From Sphingomonas adhaesiva (GTDB lineage Bacteria > Pseudomonadota > Alphaproteobacteria > Sphingomonadales > Sphingomonadaceae): DNA of 64,000 bases. The notes under the pieces are model-generated. The model was not told where the DNA came from. It was given only the letters and a program-made list of their open reading frames with translations, and ran no database searches. Each line of letters starts with the position of its first letter. Position 1 is the first letter of the stretch. The stretch lies in assembly GCF_036946125.1 (NCBI RefSeq), contig NZ_JAQIJT010000002.1, positions 899,001 through 963,000 of the forward strand, given 5' to 3'. Below, piece by piece: positions 1 through 7,954 of the stretch. Position numbers and translations under genes: made by a program.

Positions 1-478
1 CGTCCATCACCGCCAGCCCGGGCGGCGGCGGTGCGGCGTGGATGCGGGCGAGCGCGGCGCCGCACTGACGCGCCAGTTGCGCCCGCGCGGGGGCGAAGGC
101 GGGATCGGTGGCGATACGCTTGCCCAGCGTCTCGCCCGCCAGTCGGCGCATGACATACGCCTCGCCCAGATCGTCGTCGGGGCCGCAGATGTGGACGACC
201 TCGGGCGCGGGGACGCCCGCGGCGACCGCGGCGGCGATGACGTGCGCCTCGCGCTCCAGCGGGGGCTTGTCGCTGCCCTGCTCCATCGCGCCCGCGCGGC
301 GGCGCAGGATCAGCGGGACCGGCCCCGCCGCGGCGACCGCGTCGAACGACCATGTCTCCATGCTCGCGCCGCCGGTCAGCCGCGTGACCCCCTCCACGCG
401 CGTCGCGCCGGGTGCGAGCCGCGGTGCGATCGCGTCCAGCCGGCGCGTCGCCTCGGTTTCGTTCAGCCTCTGCGTCAT
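1..478 (-). CDS. APH-family phosphotransferase, N-terminal part (cut by window edge)
   Basis: Reading leftward from an ATG at 478, 159 codons stay open to the window edge, so only the N-terminal half is visible. The residues VTRLTGGASMETWSF fit the nucleotide-binding loop of the aminoglycoside phosphotransferase/choline kinase fold. The visible part ends at ALARIHAAPPPPG, the helix that in this family precedes the catalytic lobe; the catalytic HxD loop lies outside the window. It is divergent from an acyl-CoA dehydrogenase with about 70 bp between the starts. In animal ACAD10 and ACAD11 these two domain types are fused in one protein, so a role in acyl-CoA or hydroxyacyl metabolism is likelier than antibiotic resistance. 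That role is inferred from context. Confidence 0.75.
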   Translation of the reverse strand, partial: MTQRLNETEATRRLDAIAPRLAPGATRVEGVTRLTGGASMETWSFDAVAAAGPVPLILRRRAGAMEQGSDKPPLEREAHVIAAAVAAGVPAPEVVHICGPDDDLGEAYVMRRLAGETLGKRIATDPAFAPARAQLARQCGAALARIHAAPPPPGLAVMD

Positions 479-548
479 TGAGGGGATGTAAATCGCGGCG
501 ACCCGCGCTACGCAAGTTAAAAGAATCGACTTAGATCGGAGAGGCGCC

Positions 549-1910
549 ATGGATTTCGCGTTGCCGCAGGAGCTGAAGGACTATCTGGCGGAGCTCGACC
601 GCTTCATCGAGGCGGAGATCAAGCCGCTGGAGGATGCCGACGACAACGTCCGCTTCTTCGACCATCGCCGCGAATATGCACGCACCGATTTCGAGAATGG
701 CGGGCTGCCGCGGCACGAATGGGAGGAGCTGCTGCGCGAGGCGCGGCGGCGCGCGGACAAGGCGGGGCATCTGCGCTTCGCGATGCTGCCCAAGTTCGGC
801 GGCAAGGGCGGGTCGAACCTGTGGATGTGCGTGATCCGCGAGTATCTGGCGGCCAAGGGGCTGGGGCTGCACAACGACCTGCAGAACGAGCATTCGATCG
901 TCGCCAACAACCCCTTCGCCAAGATGTTCGACGATTTCGGGACCGAGGCGCAGAAGGCCGAGTTCCTGGGCGGGATGCTGGATGGGACGAAGCGGATCAC
1001 CTTCGGCCTGACCGAGCCGGACCACGGGTCGGACGCGACGCATATGGAGACGCGCGGGGTGCGCGAGGAGAAGGACGGCGTCGCGGGCTGGCGCATCCAC
1101 GGCGAGAAGATGTGGACCACGGGGATGCACGCGGCGACGCATTGCGCGCTGTTCGTGCGCACCAGCGGCGAGGACGGCGCGGCGCGCGGCATCACCTGCT
1201 TCCTGGTGCCCGCCGATGCGCCCGGCGTGGAGGTGGAGGAATATCTCTGGACCTTCAACATGCCGACCGACCATCCGCGCGTCGCGTTCCGCAACGTCTG
1301 GGTGCCCGACACCGCGATCTTCGGCGAGCCGGAGAACGGCCTGCCGCTGGCGCAGAGCTTCGTCCATGAGAACCGCATCCGCCAGGCGGCCGGGTCGCTG
1401 GGCGCGGCGGTGTTCTGTATCGAGGAGGCGGTGCGCTACGCGCGGCAGCGCAAGCCGTTCGGGGAGGATCTGGCGAAGAACCAGGCGATCCAGTTCCCGC
1501 TGGTGGAGCTGGCGACGCAGGCGGAGATGCTGCGGCTGCTGATCCGCAAGACGGCGTGGCAGATGGACCAGATGCCGCACCCGGAGGTGGAGAAGCAGCT
1601 CTCCGACAAGGTGAGCATGTGCAATTACTGGGGTAATCGCCTCGCCTGCGAGGCGGCGGACCGGGCGATGCAGGTGCACGGCGGGATCGGCTATTCGCGG
1701 CACAAGCCGTTCGAGCACATCTATCGCCACCACCGCCGCTATCGCATCACCGAGGGTGCGGAGGAGATCCAGATGCGCAAGGTGGCGGCATTCCTGTTCG
1801 GCTATATGGGGCCGAAGCGGCGCGAGTTCGCCGGGCTCGACTGGAGCGATGTGGATTACCGCACGGAGTCGCAGATCCGGCCGCGGTCGGGCTGGCAGGC
1901 GCTGGGGTGA
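549..1910 (+). CDS. Acyl-CoA dehydrogenase, ACAD10/11-like
   Basis: This 453-residue FAD-dependent acyl-CoA dehydrogenase should introduce a trans-2 double bond into an acyl-CoA in the cytoplasm. The helical N-terminal domain spans about residues 1-155. The middle beta domain carries ITFGLTEPDHGSDAT, which lines the flavin and substrate site. The C-terminal helical domain holds the family signatures QVHGGIGYSRHKPFEHIYR and YRITEGAEEIQMRKVA near residues 375-415. The start is supported by a GGAGAGG motif just upstream. It is divergent from the APH-type phosphotransferase and is followed after 71 bp by a nitronate monooxygenase in the same orientation. The exact acyl substrate (branched, long-chain or 4-hydroxyacyl) cannot be read from sequence. 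Confidence 0.93.
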   Translation: MDFALPQELKDYLAELDRFIEAEIKPLEDADDNVRFFDHRREYARTDFENGGLPRHEWEELLREARRRADKAGHLRFAMLPKFGGKGGSNLWMCVIREYLAAKGLGLHNDLQNEHSIVANNPFAKMFDDFGTEAQKAEFLGGMLDGTKRITFGLTEPDHGSDATHMETRGVREEKDGVAGWRIHGEKMWTTGMHAATHCALFVRTSGEDGAARGITCFLVPADAPGVEVEEYLWTFNMPTDHPRVAFRNVWVPDTAIFGEPENGLPLAQSFVHENRIRQAAGSLGAAVFCIEEAVRYARQRKPFGEDLAKNQAIQFPLVELATQAEMLRLLIRKTAWQMDQMPHPEVEKQLSDKVSMCNYWGNRLACEAADRAMQVHGGIGYSRHKPFEHIYRHHRRYRITEGAEEIQMRKVAAFLFGYMGPKRREFAGLDWSDVDYRTESQIRPRSGWQALG

Positions 1911-1941
1911 GCGGGGACTTGCGGCACGGCACGACCCGGCA

Positions 1942-1953
1942 TAACAGATGTTA
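1942..1953. promoter_or_regulatory. Short inverted repeat upstream of the nitronate monooxygenase gene
   Basis: TAACA and TGTTA form a perfect 5-bp inverted repeat around a 2-nt centre, in an AT-richer patch about 30 bp before the next start codon. It could be an operator for a small dimeric repressor of the nitronate monooxygenase gene, but the arms are short and no regulator gene lies beside it. Confidence 0.25.
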
Positions 1954-1981
1954 CGTAAGGCCAATCGGCGGGAGAGGAACG

Positions 1982-2977
1982 ATGCTGAAGACGCGGTTCA
2001 CCGAGGCGTTCGGGGTGGAATATCCGATCGCCCAGGGCGGGATGCAATGGGTGGGCAAGGCGCAGCTGGTGGCCGCGGTCGCCAACGCCGGGGCGCTGGG
2101 GTTTGTCACCGCGCTGACCCAGCCGTCGCCGGAGGAGCTGGCGAAGGAAATCCAGCGCACCCGCGACCTGACCGACAAGCCGTTCGGGGTGAACCTGACC
2201 ATCCTGCCGACGATCAACCCGCCGCCCTATGCCGAATATCGCCGCGCGATCATCGAGGGGGGCGTGAAGATCGTCGAGACCGCCGGCTACAAGCCGCAGG
2301 AGCATATCGACGATTTCAAGGCGCACGGGATCAAGGTGATCCACAAGTGCACCGCGGTGCGCCACGCGCTGTCGGCGGAGCGGATGGGTGCGGATGCGAT
2401 CAGCATCGACGGCTTCGAATGCGCCGGGCACCCGGGCGAGGACGACATTCCGGGCCTGATCCTGATCCCCGCCGCGGCGGACAAGGTGAAGGTCCCGATG
2501 CTGGCGTCGGGCGGGTTCGCCGATGGTCGCGGGCTGGTCGCGGCGCTGGCGCTGGGCGCGGACGGAGTCAACATGGGCACGCGCTTCTGCGTGACCAGGG
2601 AGGCACAGATCCCCGACAGCTTCAAGGAGCGGATGGTCGCGAACGACGAGCGCCAGACCGACCTGATCTTCCGCACGCTGCACAACAGCGCGCGCGTGAT
2701 GAAGAACAAGGTGTCGGAGGAAGTCGTCGCGATCGAGCGCGCCGGCGGCGCGACGTTCGAGGATGTCCAGCACCTGGTCGCGGGCAAGCGCGGCGTGGCG
2801 GCGATGGAGCGCGGCGACACCGACGACGGCATCTGGTCCGCCGGGATGGTGCAGGGGCTGATCCACGACGTGCCGACGGTGAAGGAGCTGGTCGACCGCA
2901 TCGTGGCCGAGGCGGAGGAGATCATCGACGGACGACTGGCGTCGATGGTCGCGCGGCTGGCAGCCGCTGCCGAATAA
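1982..2977 (+). CDS. Nitronate monooxygenase (2-nitropropane dioxygenase family)
   Basis: The 331-residue product is an FMN-dependent TIM-barrel enzyme of the nitronate monooxygenase family, which oxidises alkyl nitronates to carbonyl compounds and nitrite. Supporting segments are the N-terminal PIAQGGMQWVGKAQLVAAVANAG, the central GFECAGHPGEDD with the likely active-site histidine, and the phosphate-binding ASGGFADGRGLVAALALGADGVNMGTRF. The ATG at 1982 is preceded by GGAGAGG at good spacing and starts at the conserved MLKTRFTEAFG; a longer in-frame start at 1907 would add residues unlike the family. It may be co-transcribed with the acyl-CoA dehydrogenase. Family members also include reductases of the FabK type, so substrate identity is uncertain. 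Confidence 0.9.
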   Translation: MLKTRFTEAFGVEYPIAQGGMQWVGKAQLVAAVANAGALGFVTALTQPSPEELAKEIQRTRDLTDKPFGVNLTILPTINPPPYAEYRRAIIEGGVKIVETAGYKPQEHIDDFKAHGIKVIHKCTAVRHALSAERMGADAISIDGFECAGHPGEDDIPGLILIPAAADKVKVPMLASGGFADGRGLVAALALGADGVNMGTRFCVTREAQIPDSFKERMVANDERQTDLIFRTLHNSARVMKNKVSEEVVAIERAGGATFEDVQHLVAGKRGVAAMERGDTDDGIWSAGMVQGLIHDVPTVKELVDRIVAEAEEIIDGRLASMVARLAAAAE

Positions 2978-3058
2978 CGTTCGATTGTAGCACGGACGCG
3001 GCGGGGAAGTTGCTCCGCGTCAGTTGATCGTCCGCCAATAGCTGTCATAAGGTCGCGG

Positions 3059-5221
3059 ATGGAACGCCAATCCGCGACCCGCAGCGCCGCCGATATGCGC
3101 GAGGCCGCCGCGCTCGACATGAGCGTGTGCGATCGCGAGCCGATCCACATTCCGGGCTCGATCCAGCCGCACGGGCTGCTGCTGGTCGCCGATCCGCAGA
3201 CGCGGGTCGTCGTGGCGGGGGCCGGCGCGCTGGAGGCGATGTTCGGCGACGACTGGCAGGGGCGCACGCTGGACGCGCTGCTGCGGCAGGATGTCGCCGC
3301 GCTGGAGGCGGCGGTGCCGCCGGGCCCGGGGGGCACCATCCTGGCCGCGCCGATCGACGCGCACGACGTGGCGCTCCACCGTGCGGGGGCGTGGCTGCTC
3401 GCCGAGCTGGAGCCGGCGGGGGCGGAGCGGCGCAGCGCGGCGGAAACGCTGACCTGGCTGGACGCGATCACCGCGCAGCTGGAGCGCGGCGGTACGCTGG
3501 CGGCGGTGTGCGAGCGGGCGGCCGTGGCGTTCCGCGCGCTGACCGGGTTCGACCGGGTGATGATCTATCGCTTCCTGGACGACGACGCCGGATGCGTCGT
3601 CGCGGAGGATCGCGATCCCGCTCTCGACACGTTCCTGCACCACCATTTCCCCGCCAGCGACATTCCGCGGCAGGCGCGCGCGCTGTACGTCCGCAACCGT
3701 ACCCGCGTGATCCCGGACGTATCCTACGCGCCCGCGCCGCTGCGCCCGGCGGGGTTCGAGGCGACCGACCTGAGCGACGCCGCGGTGCGCAGCGTGTCGC
3801 CGATCCACGTCCAGTATCTGCGCAACATGGGGGTGGGGGCGTCGGCCTCGATCTCGATCGTGAAGGACGGGCTGCTGTGGGGGCTGGTCGCCTGCCATCA
3901 CGCCACCCCCCGGCTGATGCCGCGCGACGTGCGCGCGGTCGCCGCCGCGCTGGCGAGCGCGCTGGCGCGGCAGATCCGTGCGCGCGAGGAGGCGGAGGAT
4001 TACCGCGAGCGGCTGGCGCTGCGCAGCGAGGAGGACACGCTGCGTCCGCTGCTGCTGGCACCGGGCGCGTCGGCGGACGGCGGGCAGGTGCAGGTGCTGC
4101 GCGGCCGTGCGGACGAGGTCCGCCGGATGTTCGACGCCGATGGCTTCGCGCTGGTGCGCGGCGGCGCGGTGCTGGTCGCGGCGGGCACGCTGCCGCCGGA
4201 CGAGGCGCTGGTCGACTTCGCGCGCTGGCGCGCCGCGCGCAACGATCCCGAGCCGTTCTCCACGCGGGTGCTGGCCCAGGACTGGGTCGATGCGGAAACC
4301 TTCGGCGTGCATGCCGGGGTGCTGGCCCTGCGTCAGCCCGACGACGGCGACCTGCTGATCTGGACCCGGATCGAGCATGTCGAGGAGGTCGAATGGGCCG
4401 GCAACCCGCACAAGGCGGTGCCGCACGACCCGCAAGCGCCGCTGCGCCCGCGCGCGTCGTTCGAATCGTGGCGCGAGACGGTCAGCGGTCGCGCCCGGCG
4501 CTGGACGCTGGAGCAGGTCGAGGCGGCGCGGCGGATCCACCGTCTGTTGCGCGAGGGACGCACCGCGGCGGAATTGCGCCGGCTGAACCGCGAGCTGGAG
4601 CGCACCGGCGCGGAGAAGGACGCGCTGCTGGCGCAGAAGGACCTGTTGATGCGCGAGGTCGACCACCGCGTGCAGAACAGCCTGCAGCTGGTCTCCTCCT
4701 TCCTGGCGATCCACGCGCGCGACGCCGGGCCGGGCGCGGTCGCGGATCAGCTGCTGGAGGCGCGGTCGCGCCTGTCGGCGGTCGCGCTGGTCCACCGCCG
4801 GCTGTACCGCGACGACCAGATCGAGACGATCCACCTCAGCCGCTACCTGGGCGAGTTGCTGGACGACATGAAGACGTCGCTGGGCGACGATTGGGCGCGG
4901 TTGCTGAGCGCCGATCTGGCGCCGGTGCTGATCCCGACCGACCGTGCGGTAAACGTCGGGCTGGTGATGGCGGAACTGGTCATTAACGCGACGAAATACG
5001 CCTATCCCGGCGGCGCGGGACCGCTCGACGTGGTGCTGGAGCAGCACCGCAACAAGCTGCGGCTGGTGGTGGCCGACCGCGGCGTGGGCAAGAGCGGCGA
5101 CCGCGTCGGCTTCGGCAGCCGGATGATGTCCGCGGTAATGCAGCGCATCGGCGGCGAGATCGAATTTCTCGACAACGCGCCGGGACTGCGCGCGGTACTG
5201 ACCGCGCCGATCGAGGAATAG
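3059..5221 (+). CDS. Bacteriophytochrome sensor histidine kinase
   Basis: This 720-residue red/far-red photoreceptor kinase has the order PAS (about 20-125), GAF (140-305), PHY (320-500), HisKA_2-type dimerisation helix and ATPase domain. Cys24, in the motif CDREPIHIPGSIQPHG, is the biliverdin attachment cysteine at the same position as in Deinococcus BphP. The GAF motif PASDIP is at residues 198-203, and the PHY tongue motif PRASF is present. The phosphoacceptor is His536 in REVDHRVQNSLQLV, followed by an N box (ELVINATKYAYPGG) and a glycine-rich lid. HisKA_2 kinases usually feed a separate response regulator. No heme oxygenase (biliverdin source) or response regulator is adjacent, so the chromophore and partner must come from elsewhere. 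Confidence 0.95.
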   Translation: MERQSATRSAADMREAAALDMSVCDREPIHIPGSIQPHGLLLVADPQTRVVVAGAGALEAMFGDDWQGRTLDALLRQDVAALEAAVPPGPGGTILAAPIDAHDVALHRAGAWLLAELEPAGAERRSAAETLTWLDAITAQLERGGTLAAVCERAAVAFRALTGFDRVMIYRFLDDDAGCVVAEDRDPALDTFLHHHFPASDIPRQARALYVRNRTRVIPDVSYAPAPLRPAGFEATDLSDAAVRSVSPIHVQYLRNMGVGASASISIVKDGLLWGLVACHHATPRLMPRDVRAVAAALASALARQIRAREEAEDYRERLALRSEEDTLRPLLLAPGASADGGQVQVLRGRADEVRRMFDADGFALVRGGAVLVAAGTLPPDEALVDFARWRAARNDPEPFSTRVLAQDWVDAETFGVHAGVLALRQPDDGDLLIWTRIEHVEEVEWAGNPHKAVPHDPQAPLRPRASFESWRETVSGRARRWTLEQVEAARRIHRLLREGRTAAELRRLNRELERTGAEKDALLAQKDLLMREVDHRVQNSLQLVSSFLAIHARDAGPGAVADQLLEARSRLSAVALVHRRLYRDDQIETIHLSRYLGELLDDMKTSLGDDWARLLSADLAPVLIPTDRAVNVGLVMAELVINATKYAYPGGAGPLDVVLEQHRNKLRLVVADRGVGKSGDRVGFGSRMMSAVMQRIGGEIEFLDNAPGLRAVLTAPIEE

Positions 5222-5277
5222 CGGGTCGGGTCTTCGCGGTTCCGGAATGCGCCCGGCTCGCGCCGTCCGCTACCTGT

Positions 5278-5458
5278 TCCCCGGCGAACGCGGGGCCTTT
5301 GCAAAACAGGTGCAGCGGCATCGAGCCCTTGCCGTGCTCCTGCGCAGGCAGGAGCCCGGGGCCCAGCAGAACAACGCCTTATGGGAACTGCAACTCTGGG
5401 CTCCTGCCTTCGCAGGAGCACGGTGCAGCCTTTTGCAAAGGCCCCGCGAACGCCGGGG
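5278..5458. repeat. Nested palindromic repeat, copy A (complete, core type 1)
   Basis: The outer arms are CCCCGGCGAACGCGGGGCC followed by TTTGCAAAA at the left and the reverse complement form at 5429-5458. The inner arms are GTGCTCCTGCGCAGGCAGGA (from 5334) and its partner ending at 5421. Between the inner arms is a core containing AACGCCTTATGGGAACTGCA. It lies between two convergent genes, the bacteriophytochrome gene and a SPOR-domain gene. It belongs to the family described for copies B to H. Confidence 0.85.
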
Positions 5459-5492
5459 AATGGTTGGTCGATCGGGCCCTTGGGCGGCGGGG

Positions 5493-6527
5493 TTAGGGCG
5501 CCACGACCACGCAGCCGCCGCCGGCCTTCGCGCAGGCGCTTTGTGCGGCGGCCTTCGACGCGAAGCCGGTGGCCTGGAGGCGGGTGAGGCCGCCCGCCTG
5601 GACATAGTCGGCGGTGCCGCCGGTGCGCGCGCCGACGCGCGACCAGAGCGCGCGCGCATTGCCGGCGTCGCGGAAGGCGCCGAGCTGGATGCGCCACTTG
5701 CCGCCGGTTGCCGCTGCGGTGGCGCGGGGGGCGTCGGCGACCTTGACCGGCGTGGCGGCGGGACGGGGCGCGCGGGGCGGGGTCACCGCGGTCGCGGCGG
5801 GATAGCCTGCGGCCGGCACGGTGGAGGCGGGGACCGGCGTGGTCGCGACGCCGCGCGCCGGCAGCGCGGGGGAGGGCGCCGGCGACGGGGTGGGGCGCGG
5901 GGTGGCGGAGGTCACCGTCGTCGCGCGCGCCGGCATCGGGGTGGCGGCGGCGACCTGCGCCGCGCGACCGCGGGCCTCGATCTGCTGCGCCATGGCGATG
6001 CCTTCGCGCCGCTGCCCCTCGGGGATGTAGCGGTCCATCTGCGCCAGCGTCTGCGATCCCTGCGGCAGCCCCTGCTGCGACGAGCGCGTCACCAGCGCAT
6101 AGGCGCGGGTCCAGTCGCGCGAGATGCCGTCGCCGTTGAAGAGCATCGTGCCGAGCACCAGCTCGGTCCGCTTCTCGTCGCGCGCCACCGACTTCTCCAG
6201 CCACGGCAGCGCCTCGGCCTTGCGGCCGTCCTGGAAGAGCGCGAGGCCGTAATTGTCGATCGCCTGCTCGTGCCCCTGCGCCGCGGCCTTGCGGAACCAG
6301 TCGGTCGCCTGCGCCTGATCGGCGGGGACACCGCGGCCCAGCTTGTAGGCCTGGCCCAGGTTGAATTGCGCATCGGCGTCGCCGCGGGCGGCGGGGGCGC
6401 GCCATTCGGCGACCGCCTTCGCATAATCGCCGCGGCCCCATGCCTCCACCCCCGCCTTCACATCGGCGCCGGCCGGAACCGTCGCCAGCGCCAGTGCCGC
6501 CACGCCCACGCAACCCAACAGCTTCAT
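5493..6527 (-). CDS. Periplasmic Sel1-repeat/SPOR-domain protein
   Basis: The 344-residue protein begins with a signal peptide (MKLLGCVGVAALALATVPAGA). It continues with Sel1/TPR-like helical repeats (about 25-170, for example AQFNLGQAYKLGRGVPADQAQATDWF) and a Pro/Ala/Thr-rich linker (about 185-265), and ends in a SPOR domain (WRIQLGAFRDAGNARALW...). SPOR domains bind denuded glycan strands of septal peptidoglycan, so the protein probably acts at the division site in the periplasm. The ATG at 6527 is chosen because it starts the signal peptide; an upstream ATG at 6560 adds eleven residues unlike one. It is divergent from the ParA cluster, which contains a second SPOR protein. Confidence 0.85.
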   Translation of the reverse strand: MKLLGCVGVAALALATVPAGADVKAGVEAWGRGDYAKAVAEWRAPAARGDADAQFNLGQAYKLGRGVPADQAQATDWFRKAAAQGHEQAIDNYGLALFQDGRKAEALPWLEKSVARDEKRTELVLGTMLFNGDGISRDWTRAYALVTRSSQQGLPQGSQTLAQMDRYIPEGQRREGIAMAQQIEARGRAAQVAAATPMPARATTVTSATPRPTPSPAPSPALPARGVATTPVPASTVPAAGYPAATAVTPPRAPRPAATPVKVADAPRATAAATGGKWRIQLGAFRDAGNARALWSRVGARTGGTADYVQAGGLTRLQATGFASKAAAQSACAKAGGGCVVVAP

Positions 6528-6588
6528 CGATCCATCCCCACCGAAACCCGCGGGCAACATGCCTTAGTTACCCCATGGCGCAAAGCCG

Positions 6589-6662
6589 TTAACCAAGTCC
6601 TGACGCGGGACGCGAAACCGGCCGGCACCGCCCCCCGCAGGCCTGAAAGAGCGCCGTTAACG
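6589..6662. promoter_or_regulatory. TTAAC motifs in the divergent SPOR/ParA promoter region
   Basis: TTAACC at 6589-6594 and the palindromic CCGTTAACGG around 6655-6663 lie in the 195-bp gap between divergent envelope/partition genes. TTAACC-type half sites are bound by CtrA in Caulobacter relatives, and CtrA itself is encoded in this window. Such short motifs occur by chance, so this is a weak suggestion. Confidence 0.25.
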
Positions 6663-6722
6663 GTTCGTCCACCCCGGCGTGGCATCCAGCCGCCTGAAAC
6701 AACGAGGAGCGCGAGCGTCGAC

Positions 6723-7445
6723 ATGCGCGTATTGGCGATGGCATCGCAAAAGGGCGGATCGGGCAAGACCACGCTGTCGGGGCACCTGGCGGTGCAGGCG
6801 CAGCTGGCCGGGGCCGGCCCCGTCGTCCTGATCGACATCGATCCGCAGGGGTCGCTGGCCGATTGGTGGAACGAGCGGCAGGACGAATATCCCGCCTTCG
6901 CGCAGACCACGGTCGCGCGGCTCGCCGCCGATCTGGAGACGCTGCGCCAGCAGGGGTTCAAGCTGGCGGTCATCGACACGCCCCCTGCGATCACCATGGC
7001 GATCCAGAGCGTGATCCAGGTCGCCGAGCTGATCGTGATCCCGACGCGGCCCAGCCCGCACGACCTGCGTGCGGTCGGCGCGACGGTCGACCTGTGCGAC
7101 CGTTCGGGCAAGCCGCTGATCTTCGTCGTCAACGCCGCCACGCCCAAGGCGCGGATCACGTCCGACGCCGCCGTCGCGCTGTCGCAGCACGGCACGGTCG
7201 CGCCGATCACGATCCACCAGCGCACCGATTTCGCCGCGTCGATGATCGACGGCCGCACCGTGATGGAGGTCGACCCCAAGGGGAAATCGGCCGCCGAGAT
7301 CGCCGAATTGTGGAGCTACGTCTCCGACCGGCTGGAGAAGAATTTCCGCCGCACCGTGTTCGCGCCGCCGGCCAAGCCGGGCGGGGCGGGGTACAGCTCC
7401 GTGCGTCCGCAGGCGGGCGGCTTCGGCCGCCGGGTGGTGGGCTGA
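6723..7445 (+). CDS. Orphan ParA-family ATPase
   Basis: The 240-residue cytoplasmic P-loop ATPase has a deviant Walker A motif (ASQKGGSGKTTLSGHLA, residues 7-23), a Walker A' segment VLIDIDPQGS, and a Walker B segment LAVIDTPPA. These are hallmarks of the ParA/MinD/Soj group. Unlike chromosomal ParA it lacks an N-terminal DNA-binding domain and has no ParB neighbour. The next gene encodes a small protein with a ribbon-helix-helix-like C-terminus one base downstream, and then a SPOR protein, suggesting an operon that positions an envelope or division component rather than segregating DNA. A tail after about residue 215 (PPAKPGGAG...) is disordered-looking. MipZ was considered, but the length and motifs differ. 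Confidence 0.9.
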   Translation: MRVLAMASQKGGSGKTTLSGHLAVQAQLAGAGPVVLIDIDPQGSLADWWNERQDEYPAFAQTTVARLAADLETLRQQGFKLAVIDTPPAITMAIQSVIQVAELIVIPTRPSPHDLRAVGATVDLCDRSGKPLIFVVNAATPKARITSDAAVALSQHGTVAPITIHQRTDFAASMIDGRTVMEVDPKGKSAAEIAELWSYVSDRLEKNFRRTVFAPPAKPGGAGYSSVRPQAGGFGRRVVG

Positions 7446-7446
7446 C

Positions 7447-7950
7447 ATGCTGAACACCAGGCCGATGGCGTCGCTGACCTCCGGGCTGCTGGCGCGCAAG
7501 GGACAGGCACGCCCCGCGATGCGGCGGCAGGCGCCCGCCTCGCTCGCGGCACTGCCGGGGAATGTGGAGGAGGATCTGGGGTGGAACGACATGGGCTCGC
7601 CCGAGCCGGTCGCCCCCACCCACGCCCCCACCCATGCCCATGCCCCCGCTCCGGAGCCGCTGCCGCTGGTGCTGGAGGAGCGCGCGCAGCTCGCCGCCGC
7701 GCTGGCACCGCCGCCGCCGCCCGTCGCAGCGCCGGTGGCGCGCGTGGCAGGGGGGCGCAAGGCGGCCTTCACGCTGCGGCTGGATGCCGAGCGCCACCTG
7801 CGGCTGCGGCTGGCGAGTGCGGTGCGCGGCATGTCGGCGCAGCAGATCGTGACCGAGGCGCTCGATGCGCTGATCGGCACCATGCCCCAGGTCGATGCGC
7901 TCCAGGCGCAGCTGGCCGCGGGCGATACGAAGATCGTTCGGGGGGACTGA
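7447..7950 (+). CDS. Hypothetical protein with ribbon-helix-helix-like C-terminus
   Basis: The 167-residue product has a low-complexity Pro/Ala/His-rich middle (about 50-110). It ends in a compact conserved-looking segment (KAAFTLRLDAERHLRLRLASAVRGMSAQQIVTEALDALIG), a short strand followed by two helices as in MetJ/Arc-type ribbon-helix-helix proteins. Directly downstream of an orphan ParA, such a small protein could be its regulator, in the way that plasmid ParG or Omega partner ParA homologues. That is an inference from order and fold only. Stop and start of the ParA and this gene are one base apart, so coupling is likely. Confidence 0.65.
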   Translation: MLNTRPMASLTSGLLARKGQARPAMRRQAPASLAALPGNVEEDLGWNDMGSPEPVAPTHAPTHAHAPAPEPLPLVLEERAQLAAALAPPPPPVAAPVARVAGGRKAAFTLRLDAERHLRLRLASAVRGMSAQQIVTEALDALIGTMPQVDALQAQLAAGDTKIVRGD

Positions 7951-7954
7951 GCCG

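Noticed and set aside
5247..6722. Upstream in-frame extension of the ParA gene by about 490 residues
   Set aside because: It would read through repeat copy A and antisense to the SPOR gene; the conserved ParA N-terminus begins exactly at the ATG at 6723.
7615..7660. Tandem-like CCCACC/CATGCC repeats in the RHH-like gene
   Set aside because: They encode a His/Pro/Ala-rich linker and are low-complexity coding sequence rather than a separate repeat element.
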